Positions 49,493 through 56,596 of a DNA stretch of 64,000 nt are shown in pieces. The position numbers were made by a program, and so were the translations under genes. The stretch is from assembly GCA_050694055.1 (NCBI GenBank), contig JBOGWX010000065.1, forward strand, positions 1-64,000, written 5' to 3'. A model generated the notes under the pieces. It ran no database searches. It had not been told where the DNA came from and worked only from the letters and a program-made list of their open reading frames with translations. The stretch comes from WHSV01 sp050694055. GTDB lineage: Bacteria > Actinomycetota > CADDZG01 > WHSQ01. Position 1 is the first letter of the stretch; every line of letters starts with the position of its first letter.

Positions 49493-51305
49493 GCGCGGGC
49501 GAGGCACCGCCTCGCTCCAGGGCCAAGGCGCTGGTCGCAAGCGCCACGTGAGAGAATGCCTGGGGAAAGTTACCGACGAACCGTCCCGCCCTCACGTCGT
49601 ATTGCTCGGCAAGCAGACCCACGTCGTTGCTGAGGGCAACCAGGCGCGTGAAGAGCTCCTCAGCCTCGTCGTGACGCCCGATCAACTCGAGGCAATCGAC
49701 GAGCCAGAAACTGCACATCAGGAAGGAGCCCTCGCTCCCAGCGAGGCCATCGGCGGTCTCAGACGTGCGGTAGCGATGAACCAACCCGTCGATCACGAGG
49801 TCGGCCTGTATCGCCTCGATGGTTCCAATCATTCGTGGATCCTTCGCGTCCACGAAGCCGACGAGAGGAAGCACGAGCAACGAAGCGTCCAACGATGAGT
49901 CGGCGTAAGACCGTTTGAAATGACCTCGTTCATGATCATAGCCGAGATTGAAGATCTCCTCTCTTATCTCCGAGCACACCGCCTTCCAGTGATCGACCGG
50001 TCCCGAACGACCGAAATTCTCGATCATCGATACACCGCGGTCGACGGCAACCCAGGCCATCACCTTTGAGTGCACGAAGTGCTCACGACCTGAACGAACC
50101 TCCCAGATACCTTCATCGGGATCTCGCCAGTGGTCACAGACGAAATCGACGATCTCGCGCTGAAGCTCCCATGCCTCCGAGAGCGGTTCGCTTCCGGCGC
50201 GCGCACCGGAGTGGAGAGTGTCCATAACCTCGCCGTAGACGTCGAGCTGAAACTGTTCGACGGCCGCGTTCCCGATGCGCACCGGGGCAGAGCCTTCATA
50301 GCCGGACAGCCAGGAGAGGACGACTTCGGTCAGCCGCCTTTCGCCGCGCACTCCGTACATGATCTGTAACTCTTCCGGGTCGCCGGCGACCGCCCGAAGC
50401 AGCCAGTCGCGCCACTCCTCGGCTTCGGATGTGTACCCGTGATCCAGCAGCACCTCGAGAGTGAAAGTAGCGTCGCGCAACCAACAGTACCTATAGTCCC
50501 AGTTGCGAATACCGCCGATGTCCTCGGGCAACGAAGTCGTTGGGGCCGCGACGATGCCTCCGGTGGGCGAGTAGGTGAGGGCCTTGAGAATCAGCAGACT
50601 CCGGATCACCTCGCGTCTCCATTTTCCGTGGTAGGTGCAGCGAGCGGCCCACTCACGCCAAAAACGATCGGTTCTACCAACCAGCCAGTCGCAGTCCGCT
50701 TCGACATCGAGGTCCGGGGGGTTGCGATGAGAAGCGTGAGCTCGAGCCATGAACATCGCCCGTTCACCGGCGTTCACCGTAAACGCGGCGCCGACCGCCA
50801 CGCGGTTCTTCATGAGCGGGACGGTCGCCTGGAGGTCGAGCGCATTCGGCCCCCCCACCGCCTCGAAGCCTCCTCCACGCGTGCGAATCCAGGGCGTTAT
50901 ACCTCCGTAATCGAAGCGCGGCGCGAACTCCATCGTCACCGGCACCGATCCCGACAGGCCGTCGACGATACGGACGACGACATCATGGGTGTGTACCAGT
51001 CGAGGATCGACCAGCTCGCCACCCTGCTCGATGGGAAGGCAGTCGGTTAGTTTCACCGTGCCCTCGCGCGACGCGAAGGTCGTCTCGAGCACCATGGATT
51101 CGTGACGGTAGGCTCGCTCGGTGGTGAAATCGCCGGAGGCGGGAGCTATGCTCCAGTGCCCTCCTCGCTGTTCATCGAGGATTGCAGCAAAGCACGCCGG
51201 AGAGTCGAAGCGCGGCAGACACAACCAGTCGATGGATCCGACCTTGGAGACCAAGGCGGCGGAATGAGTGTCTCCCAGAAACGCGTAGTCCTCGATGGGT
51301 TCCAT
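49464..51305 (-). CDS. Glycoside hydrolase family 15 (glucoamylase/trehalase-like)
   Basis: A 613-residue protein with an N-terminal beta-sandwich (EDYAFLGDTHSAALVSKVGS then IDWLCLPRFDSP) and an (alpha/alpha)6 barrel with GGIRNWDYRYCWLRDATFTL and, near the end, FPQAFSHVALATSAL. This is the GH15 type common in actinobacteria, including trehalases and glucoamylase-like enzymes; substrate not resolved. ATG 51305 (MEPIEDYAFLGD) is the start. It lies 36 bp after the alpha/beta hydrolase gene in the same direction as the heat-shock operon; trehalose turnover would fit a stress context (inference). Confidence 0.9.
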   Translation of the reverse strand: MEPIEDYAFLGDTHSAALVSKVGSIDWLCLPRFDSPACFAAILDEQRGGHWSIAPASGDFTTERAYRHESMVLETTFASREGTVKLTDCLPIEQGGELVDPRLVHTHDVVVRIVDGLSGSVPVTMEFAPRFDYGGITPWIRTRGGGFEAVGGPNALDLQATVPLMKNRVAVGAAFTVNAGERAMFMARAHASHRNPPDLDVEADCDWLVGRTDRFWREWAARCTYHGKWRREVIRSLLILKALTYSPTGGIVAAPTTSLPEDIGGIRNWDYRYCWLRDATFTLEVLLDHGYTSEAEEWRDWLLRAVAGDPEELQIMYGVRGERRLTEVVLSWLSGYEGSAPVRIGNAAVEQFQLDVYGEVMDTLHSGARAGSEPLSEAWELQREIVDFVCDHWRDPDEGIWEVRSGREHFVHSKVMAWVAVDRGVSMIENFGRSGPVDHWKAVCSEIREEIFNLGYDHERGHFKRSYADSSLDASLLVLPLVGFVDAKDPRMIGTIEAIQADLVIDGLVHRYRTSETADGLAGSEGSFLMCSFWLVDCLELIGRHDEAEELFTRLVALSNDVGLLAEQYDVRAGRFVGNFPQAFSHVALATSALALERGGASPALRRGRFEYR

Positions 51306-51341
51306 GCCTATGCAGAATGGCACGCCGTCGAGGATGAACGA

Positions 51342-51968
51342 TCAAGCTGAAGCCGGCGAGCGGATCCAGGTGTCGATGGCCGCGATGGCTTCGTCCCACG
51401 CTTGCCGGGTAGTTCGCCCCGAGGACTTGCGCACCTTGAGCGAGTGGTCACCGTCCTCGATAACCACTACGTCCGCCTTGAGACGTCGCTTTGCGATCAC
51501 CTCTGCGAGAGTGTCGAGAGGACAGAACGGGTCACGCGTTCCTTCGACGAACAGCTGCGGGATCTCGATCGTAGCCAGGTGCTCGTCGCGCAATCGGTCC
51601 GGTCTGCCCGGGGGATGCAGCGGGTAGCCGAGATAGACGAGCCCGTCTGCGCCGGCACCGCTCGCGACGAGGTGCGATCCGATACGGCCACCCATCGACT
51701 TGCCTCCGATGAACAACCGCTCCGGCGACCGCTCGGTAAGAACCTGCTCGATCGCCTTGCGGTAGGTTTCCTCGAGGACGGGCTGCTTGTCCGGCGCGCG
51801 TCTCCCCTCGTCCGCATAACGAAAGTTGAAACGAGCCACCGCCAGATCCTTGGAGCTCAGGTGCTCCGCGAAATAGCCCATGTACTCGTGGTTCATGTCG
51901 GCGCCCGCCCCGTGAGCCAGCATCAACACGGCGGCGGACGGTTCCGGCCCATCCCAGAGCAGTTTCAG
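51342..51968 (-). CDS. Alpha/beta hydrolase (KANL3/Tex30-like), probable CTG start
   Basis: A small alpha/beta hydrolase with the oxyanion segment LMLAHGAGADMNHEYM, nucleophile elbow GGKSMGGRIG (Ser), acid region GTRDPFCPL (Asp) and catalytic His in GDHSL. From GTG 51929 it has 195 residues but lacks the usual first strand. Starting at CTG 51966-51968, which overlaps the upstream stop as CTGA, adds LKLLWDGPEPSAAV, the expected first strand, giving 208 residues. I annotate the longer form, with GTG 51929 as the alternative. Substrate unknown. Confidence 0.75.
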   Translation of the reverse strand: MKLLWDGPEPSAAVLMLAHGAGADMNHEYMGYFAEHLSSKDLAVARFNFRYADEGRRAPDKQPVLEETYRKAIEQVLTERSPERLFIGGKSMGGRIGSHLVASGAGADGLVYLGYPLHPPGRPDRLRDEHLATIEIPQLFVEGTRDPFCPLDTLAEVIAKRRLKADVVVIEDGDHSLKVRKSSGRTTRQAWDEAIAAIDTWIRSPASA

Positions 51969-52408
51969 CGCGTGCCGTCCAGGGGCTTCAGCAAGAATAC
52001 CGGATGTGTCCCGGCATCGGCCTCGAACTCCTCTACGGGTGAGGTCCTGTACGCCTCGAAGTAGGGCAACACGATCGGCGCGATTGCGACGTAGCGCTTG
52101 AGCACCGGAGCCGCGCGACTAGCATCTACCTCTGAGACCGAGAAGTTCTGGCTTGTGCGCCCGCGACTCAGCGTTACCGCACCGGCCGCGCGCGCGTTGT
52201 GAACCCAACCCACGAGCCCATACGGCGCCACCAGCCAGCGTTCGCCGTCGAGGTCGACGATGGTCACCGGCGTCGTATGAGGCTTACCGGACCTGCAGCC
52301 GCGCGTAGTCAACAGGTGGTTACCTTTGGGGCCGATTCGGAGCCTCACCAAACCAGTCATTGCGGCGTTGGCGAGTCGCCTGACGACCCCGTGCCGGTAG
52401 TGCTTCAT
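51965..52408 (-). CDS. F420-dependent Ddn-family oxidoreductase
   Basis: A 147-residue protein of the deazaflavin (F420H2)-dependent nitroreductase/quinone reductase family, with a split-beta-barrel: LLTTRGCRSGKPHTTPVTIV, GERWLVAPYGLVGWVHNARA and a C-terminal VFLLKP. The glycine/Lys-rich TTRGCRSGK segment binds the F420 phosphate in known members. Its ATG overlaps the hspR stop by one base, placing it in the heat-shock operon, where it may serve redox defence. It implies that the host makes coenzyme F420. Confidence 0.85.
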   Translation of the reverse strand: MKHYRHGVVRRLANAAMTGLVRLRIGPKGNHLLTTRGCRSGKPHTTPVTIVDLDGERWLVAPYGLVGWVHNARAAGAVTLSRGRTSQNFSVSEVDASRAAPVLKRYVAIAPIVLPYFEAYRTSPVEEFEADAGTHPVFLLKPLDGTR

Positions 52409-52869
52409 CAGTCTGTGGGAGGTGAGACCGGCGGGGCGATGAAGGTACGGCGGCCGGCGCTCTCGATGATGTCCGACTTGAGCACACGTCGAAGCCGGCG
52501 AACCTGGCGAAGCGGCACCATGGCCAGCGCGTCTCGCTGTTCGACGAGTTGCCGAAGATCATCGATGGCGCCCTCTAGCTCTCCGATGGCCTCATGGTGG
52601 CGGGCACGGAGCAGATCAATCTCCTCTTCGAGGGCGAGGACCCGCATGACACCGGCGAGATTGATGCCCTCATTGGTCAACTCTTGGATCCTGCGGAGCA
52701 GCGCGATGTCCCGGTCGGAGTAGCGACGTGTATTCCCAGCGGTCCGCTGTGGTTGCACGAGTCCCTTACGTTCGTAAATGCGGAGGGTCTGCGGGTGCAC
52801 ACCCGCGAGCTCGGCCGCCACCGAAATGACGTAGATCGCCCGATCTCGCTGCGACATACCGTGGGCCAT
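52408..52869 (-). CDS. hspR: HspR, MerR-type heat-shock repressor
   Basis: A 153-residue MerR-family repressor: VISVAAELAGVHPQTLRIYE is the winged-helix DNA-binding start and RRYSDRDIALLRRIQELTNE the wing, followed by an effector coil. In actinobacteria HspR represses the dnaK operon with DnaK as co-repressor, binding HAIR elements. ATG 52869 has GAGGGAG six bases upstream; the GTG at 52884, overlapping the dnaJ stop, is an alternative. Order dnaK-grpE-dnaJ-hspR is the classical one. Confidence 0.95.
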   Translation of the reverse strand: MAHGMSQRDRAIYVISVAAELAGVHPQTLRIYERKGLVQPQRTAGNTRRYSDRDIALLRRIQELTNEGINLAGVMRVLALEEEIDLLRARHHEAIGELEGAIDDLRQLVEQRDALAMVPLRQVRRLRRVLKSDIIESAGRRTFIAPPVSPPTD

Positions 52870-52880
52870 CTCGATCTCCC

Positions 52881-53852
52881 TCACGACGCCTTCTGGCCCG
52901 AGCTTTTTCGGAGAAAAGCCTCCAGGTGCTTGCGCGGGCTATCCTTATGAGCTTCTCGGAACTCCTCGAGCAACTGCTTCTCACGGCGCGACAACTTCTT
53001 CGGAATCTCGACGTCGACTTTGACGAGAAGATCGCCGTAACCACCGCTTTGGCGTGGTGCCCCACGGCCGCGCACCCGCAGTGTTCTTCCACTGTTGGTT
53101 CCCGCGGGAATCTTCACCGTCACCGGTTCATCGAGAGTGGGCACCTGAACCTTGGCGCCGAGAGCGGCCTCGGCGATGGTCAGGGGGAGATGCAGGGCGA
53201 GATCCCCATTCTGGCCGAGCTCGAAGATCTCGTGTGGGCGCACCCGCACGCGCACGTAGAGATCGCCCGGTACGCCATCGCCGGGGGCGGGTTCGCCCTT
53301 ACCGGCGACGCGAATGCGGGCTTCGTCTCCGACACCGGAGGGAATCCGAACCTTCGTGGCGCTATTCGGAAGTGTGATGGTGGCTCCGTTGACGGCGTCC
53401 TCGAAGTCGAGCGTTACCTCGGACTCGATGTCTCGCCCCTGGCGCTGGCGGCCGCGAGTGCGGAAGCCGAAGAGGTCTTCGAAGATGCTGCCGCCCCCTT
53501 CGCCACCGCCCATCCGGCCAAAGAGATCCTCGAGATCCTCGACGTTTATACGCACGTTTCCCCGGTTGGCCCCCGGAGCGCGCGGATCGAAGCCGTAGAA
53601 GCGCTGACCGCCTGCCTCTACGAAGGCGCGCGTCTGGTCGTACTCGCGCCGCTTGTCGTCATTGGACAGCACCGAATGCGCTTCGGAGATCTCCTTGAAA
53701 CGCTGCTCGGCCGTCTTGTCTCCCTTGTTTGCGTCCGGATGGTACTTCTGCGCAAGCTTCCGGTAGGCGCGCTTGATCTCGTCTTTGGGAGCCTCCTTGG
53801 CTACACCCAAGACGGCGTAGAAATCCTTGTCCATCCAGTCGCGTTGCGCCAT
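52881..53852 (-). CDS. dnaJ: DnaJ/CbpA-type co-chaperone
   Basis: A 323-residue J-protein: J domain DKDFYAVLGVAKEAPKDEIK with HPD in KYHPDANKGD, a Gly/Phe-rich region (about residues 75-125) and two C-terminal substrate-binding domains (GDLYVRVRVRPHEIFELGQN). The CxxCxGxG zinc repeats of full DnaJ are absent, so by architecture it is CbpA/DnaJ-class B. It stimulates DnaK ATP hydrolysis. It lies 5 bp after grpE. Confidence 0.95.
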   Translation of the reverse strand: MAQRDWMDKDFYAVLGVAKEAPKDEIKRAYRKLAQKYHPDANKGDKTAEQRFKEISEAHSVLSNDDKRREYDQTRAFVEAGGQRFYGFDPRAPGANRGNVRINVEDLEDLFGRMGGGEGGGSIFEDLFGFRTRGRQRQGRDIESEVTLDFEDAVNGATITLPNSATKVRIPSGVGDEARIRVAGKGEPAPGDGVPGDLYVRVRVRPHEIFELGQNGDLALHLPLTIAEAALGAKVQVPTLDEPVTVKIPAGTNSGRTLRVRGRGAPRQSGGYGDLLVKVDVEIPKKLSRREKQLLEEFREAHKDSPRKHLEAFLRKSSGQKAS

Positions 53853-53857
53853 ATGCC

Positions 53858-54460
53858 TTATCCCTCAGCCCGCGCGTCGTCTGCTTGCTCGTTCGGACCG
53901 TGGTCCTCGACCGGATGCGATACCACCACGGTGGCAGCGCGCAGGACACGATCCCCCAAGCGGTATCCCTTGCGGTAGACGGTCTTGACGACGGTGTCCT
54001 CCACCTCCGTGCTGGGATGAGACTCGATCGCATCGTGCACATGCGGATCGAAGGGCTGCCCTTCGGCCGCGATCTCCTCGAGTCCCTCCGACTGAAGAGT
54101 GCGGAAGAGCTGATCGTGCAGCAGCTCGAGACTCGAAGCATCCTCATTATGCTCGAGGGCGCGGTCGAAATTGTCGAGCAACGGAAGCAACCGCTCGAGC
54201 ATTTCTCGCTTGGCGCGGTCGGAGGCCGAGGCCGTTTCGCGCATCAGGCGTTTGCGCCGGTTGTCGAAGTCGGCCTGCAGGCGAAGGTAGTCGTCCAGCG
54301 GGACGGTCTCGGTCGGTGGGGCTGCCGCGGCATCCGCGCCGTCCTCAGCAAGGGGAGGCATGGTCTCCCCCTGCTGCGGTTGGCTCCCACCGACCTTGCG
54401 GCGGTCGGTCACCTTGACCTTTCTCGGCTTGGTGCCATCGTCGTTGTGTTCCACGGTCAA
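53858..54460 (-). CDS. grpE: GrpE nucleotide exchange factor
   Basis: A 200-residue GrpE with a low-complexity N-terminus, the long helix (LDDYLRLQADFDNRRKRLMR, about residues 55-75), LLPLLDNFDRALEH, and the C-terminal beta domain with HPSTEVEDTVVKTVYRKGYR and LRAATVVVS. It releases ADP from DnaK. The TTG start overlaps the dnaK stop (TTGA); GTG 54454 is an alternative. Confidence 0.95.
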   Translation of the reverse strand: MTVEHNDDGTKPRKVKVTDRRKVGGSQPQQGETMPPLAEDGADAAAAPPTETVPLDDYLRLQADFDNRRKRLMRETASASDRAKREMLERLLPLLDNFDRALEHNEDASSLELLHDQLFRTLQSEGLEEIAAEGQPFDPHVHDAIESHPSTEVEDTVVKTVYRKGYRLGDRVLRAATVVVSHPVEDHGPNEQADDARAEG

Positions 54461-56301
54461 GCGCTCTGCTCCTTGCCGTCTTCTTCGTCCACGACCTCGG
54501 CATCAACCACTTCGTCGTCGGACGACCCCCCGGCTGCAGTCTCACCGCCGCCGGGCTGATTCTGCGCGCTCTGATAGATCACTTGCGCAATCTGCTGTGA
54601 AGCGGTCATGAGTGACTCGGTCGTCTGCTTGATGCGGTCGACGTCGCTACCCTTCAGGGCCTCCTTGGCCTCATCCAGGGCTGTAGTCACGTTCGACTTG
54701 GTTGACTCATCGAGCTTGTCCGCGTGCTCGGTGAGCGACTTCTCGGTCTGATAGATGACGTTGTCGGCCTGGTTCCGAGCCTCGACCTCTTGCCGGCGGA
54801 CCCTGTCCTCCTCGGCATGAGTCTCGGCTTCCTTCATCATGCGTTCGATCTCGTCGTCGGCCAGCTTGGTGCCACCGGTAATCGTCATCGACTGTTCCTT
54901 GCCCGTGCCCTTGTCCCTGGCGTGCACGTTGACGATGCCGTTTGCGTCGATGTCAAAGGTGACCTCGATCTGTGGCATACCGCGTGGTGCGGGCGGGATG
55001 TCGGTGAGCTGGAACTTGCCGAGGGACTTGTTGCGGTACGCCATCTCGGCCTCACCCTGGAGCACGTGGATCTCCACCGACGGCTGGTTGTCCGCGGCGG
55101 TGGTGAAGGTCTCACTGCGCTTGGTCGGGATCGTGGTGTTGCGCTCGATCAGGCGAGTGAAGATGCTGCCCTGGGTTTCCACCCCAAGGCTCAGCGGAGT
55201 CACGTCGAGCAGGAGCACGTCCTTGACGTCACCCTTCAGGACGCCGGCCTGAACCGCGGCGCCGACCGACACGACCTCGTCGGGGTTGACGCCTTGGTGT
55301 GGCTCCTTGCCGGCGGTGAGGCTCTTGACCATCGCGCGCACCATGGGCATACGAGTCGAGCCTCCGACCAGGATGATGTGGTCGATGTCTCCGACGGAGA
55401 CACGGGCGTCTTTGACCGCCTGCTCGAAGGGAGATCGGCAACGATCCAGGAGATCCTCGGTCATGCGCTCGAACTCACTGCGCGACAGGGTCTCTTCGAG
55501 GTGCAGTGGGCCCTGGTCGCTGGCGGTGATGAACGGGAGGTTGATGGTCGTGCTCTGAGTCGTGCTCAGCTCCATCTTGGCCTTCTCGCCGGCCTCCTTG
55601 AGTCGCTGCATCGCCATCTTGTCCTTAGACAAATCGATGCCGTTCGCATCCTTGAACTTCTTGACGAGCCAGTCGATGACCCGCTGGTCCCAGTCATCGC
55701 CACCGAGGTTGGTGTCACCGTGGGTGGCTTTGACCTCGAAGACACCGTCGCCCAACTCGAGCAGCGAGACGTCGAAGGTTCCTCCGCCGAGGTCGAACAC
55801 GAGAATCGTCTGGTCCGTGGTGTCCTTGTCGAGGCCGTAGGCGAGCGCCGCGGCAGTGGGCTCGTTGATGATGCGAAGCACTTCGAGCCCGGCGACCTGT
55901 CCGGCCTCCTTGGTGGCCTGACGCTGCGCGTCGTCGAAGTACGCGGGCACCGTGATGACGGCCTCGGCGACCTGGTCGCCCAAATACGACTCTGCATCGG
56001 TCTTGAGCTTCGCCAGGATGCGCGCCGAGATCTCCTGAGGCGTCCACTTCTTGCCGTCGATGTCCACGTCGTGGTGCGTGCCCATCTCGCGCTTGATCGA
56101 CCGAATGGTCCGATCGGGGTTGGTAATCGCCTGGCGCTTGGCGACCTCACCGACCAGGATCTCGCCGCTCTTGCTGAAAGCGACGACCGACGGCGTGGTC
56201 CGCGCACCCTCGGCGTTGGGGATGACGGCGGGCTCGCCGCCCTCGAGCACGGAGACGACGGAATTGGTCGTCCCGAGGTCGATTCCTACCGCTTTAGCCA
56301 T
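54457..56301 (-). CDS. dnaK: Chaperone DnaK (Hsp70)
   Basis: A 614-residue Hsp70: KAVGIDLGTTNSVVSVLEGG at the start, ILVFDLGGGTFDVSLLELG, DHIILVGGSTRMPMVRAMVK, the linker VLLLDVTPLSLGVE and a substrate-binding domain with an acidic, glycine-rich C-terminal tail. It is first in dnaK-grpE-dnaJ-hspR. The ATG has a GGAGGAAG site; a second, similar initiation region lies 34 bases further upstream and opens a 13-codon leader reading frame. Confidence 0.97.
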   Translation of the reverse strand: MAKAVGIDLGTTNSVVSVLEGGEPAVIPNAEGARTTPSVVAFSKSGEILVGEVAKRQAITNPDRTIRSIKREMGTHHDVDIDGKKWTPQEISARILAKLKTDAESYLGDQVAEAVITVPAYFDDAQRQATKEAGQVAGLEVLRIINEPTAAALAYGLDKDTTDQTILVFDLGGGTFDVSLLELGDGVFEVKATHGDTNLGGDDWDQRVIDWLVKKFKDANGIDLSKDKMAMQRLKEAGEKAKMELSTTQSTTINLPFITASDQGPLHLEETLSRSEFERMTEDLLDRCRSPFEQAVKDARVSVGDIDHIILVGGSTRMPMVRAMVKSLTAGKEPHQGVNPDEVVSVGAAVQAGVLKGDVKDVLLLDVTPLSLGVETQGSIFTRLIERNTTIPTKRSETFTTAADNQPSVEIHVLQGEAEMAYRNKSLGKFQLTDIPPAPRGMPQIEVTFDIDANGIVNVHARDKGTGKEQSMTITGGTKLADDEIERMMKEAETHAEEDRVRRQEVEARNQADNVIYQTEKSLTEHADKLDESTKSNVTTALDEAKEALKGSDVDRIKQTTESLMTASQQIAQVIYQSAQNQPGGGETAAGGSSDDEVVDAEVVDEEDGKEQSA

Positions 56302-56335
56302 TGCTTCCTCCTGCTGTAGCCGGGTTTTTAGCCAT
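56294..56335 (-). CDS. Possible 13-residue leader peptide overlapping the dnaK start
   Basis: Upstream of dnaK, GGAGGAACC precedes an ATG that encodes MAKNPATAGGSNG and stops at TAA (56294-56296), inside the fourth-to-sixth bases of dnaK. The region GGAGGAA..ATGGCTAAA repeats at the true dnaK start, so this looks like a small duplication of the translation-initiation site. Whether the peptide is made, or tunes dnaK translation, is unknown. Confidence 0.4.
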   Translation of the reverse strand: MAKNPATAGGSNG

Positions 56336-56377
56336 GGTTCCTCCTGAGAAGGTTGGCTTCGCTTGGTGATGGTCTAA

Positions 56378-56397
56378 CTTGAGTGCGATGTTGTCAA
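56378..56397 (-). promoter_or_regulatory. dnaK promoter region with HAIR half-site
   Basis: About 80 bases upstream of dnaK the minus strand contains TTGACA (+ strand 56392-56397) and ACTCAAG (+ strand 56378-56384), the exact right half of the HspR-binding HAIR element CTTGAGT-N7-ACTCAAG. The left half is degenerate, so this is a partial match. Regulation by HspR, encoded in this operon, is expected from known actinobacteria. Confidence 0.45.
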
Positions 56398-56538
56398 CTC
56401 TGATATACCAACAACACTCAGCTTAGGTTATTCCTCCCGATGGGCCCCACACGCAGCCTGCCGCCGGGGCCCGGCGCCGGTCGGCTTTCTTACACGGGGA
56501 GAGCTCGAGCGCCTCCCCTATACTGCAGCCACACTAAG

Positions 56539-56554
56539 TTGACCGTGTAGTCAA
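56539..56554. promoter_or_regulatory. Palindrome TTGAC-N6-GTCAA before the Fe-S reductase gene
   Basis: A 5-bp inverted repeat with a six-base spacer lies 43 bases before the GTG of the Fe-S reductase gene. TTGACC could be its -35 box and the palindrome an operator overlapping it. The geometry resembles TetR/FadR-type or other dimeric repressor sites; which regulator, if any, is unknown. Confidence 0.35.
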
Positions 56555-56596
56555 GTTGTGCTGGGCGCGAGCTGAGCGGTCCGCGCCGAAAGTAAA

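Noticed and set aside
54724..56319. 531-codon plus-strand frame antisense to dnaK
   Set aside because: A known type of artefact opposite Hsp70 genes; there is no start signal and dnaK is certain.
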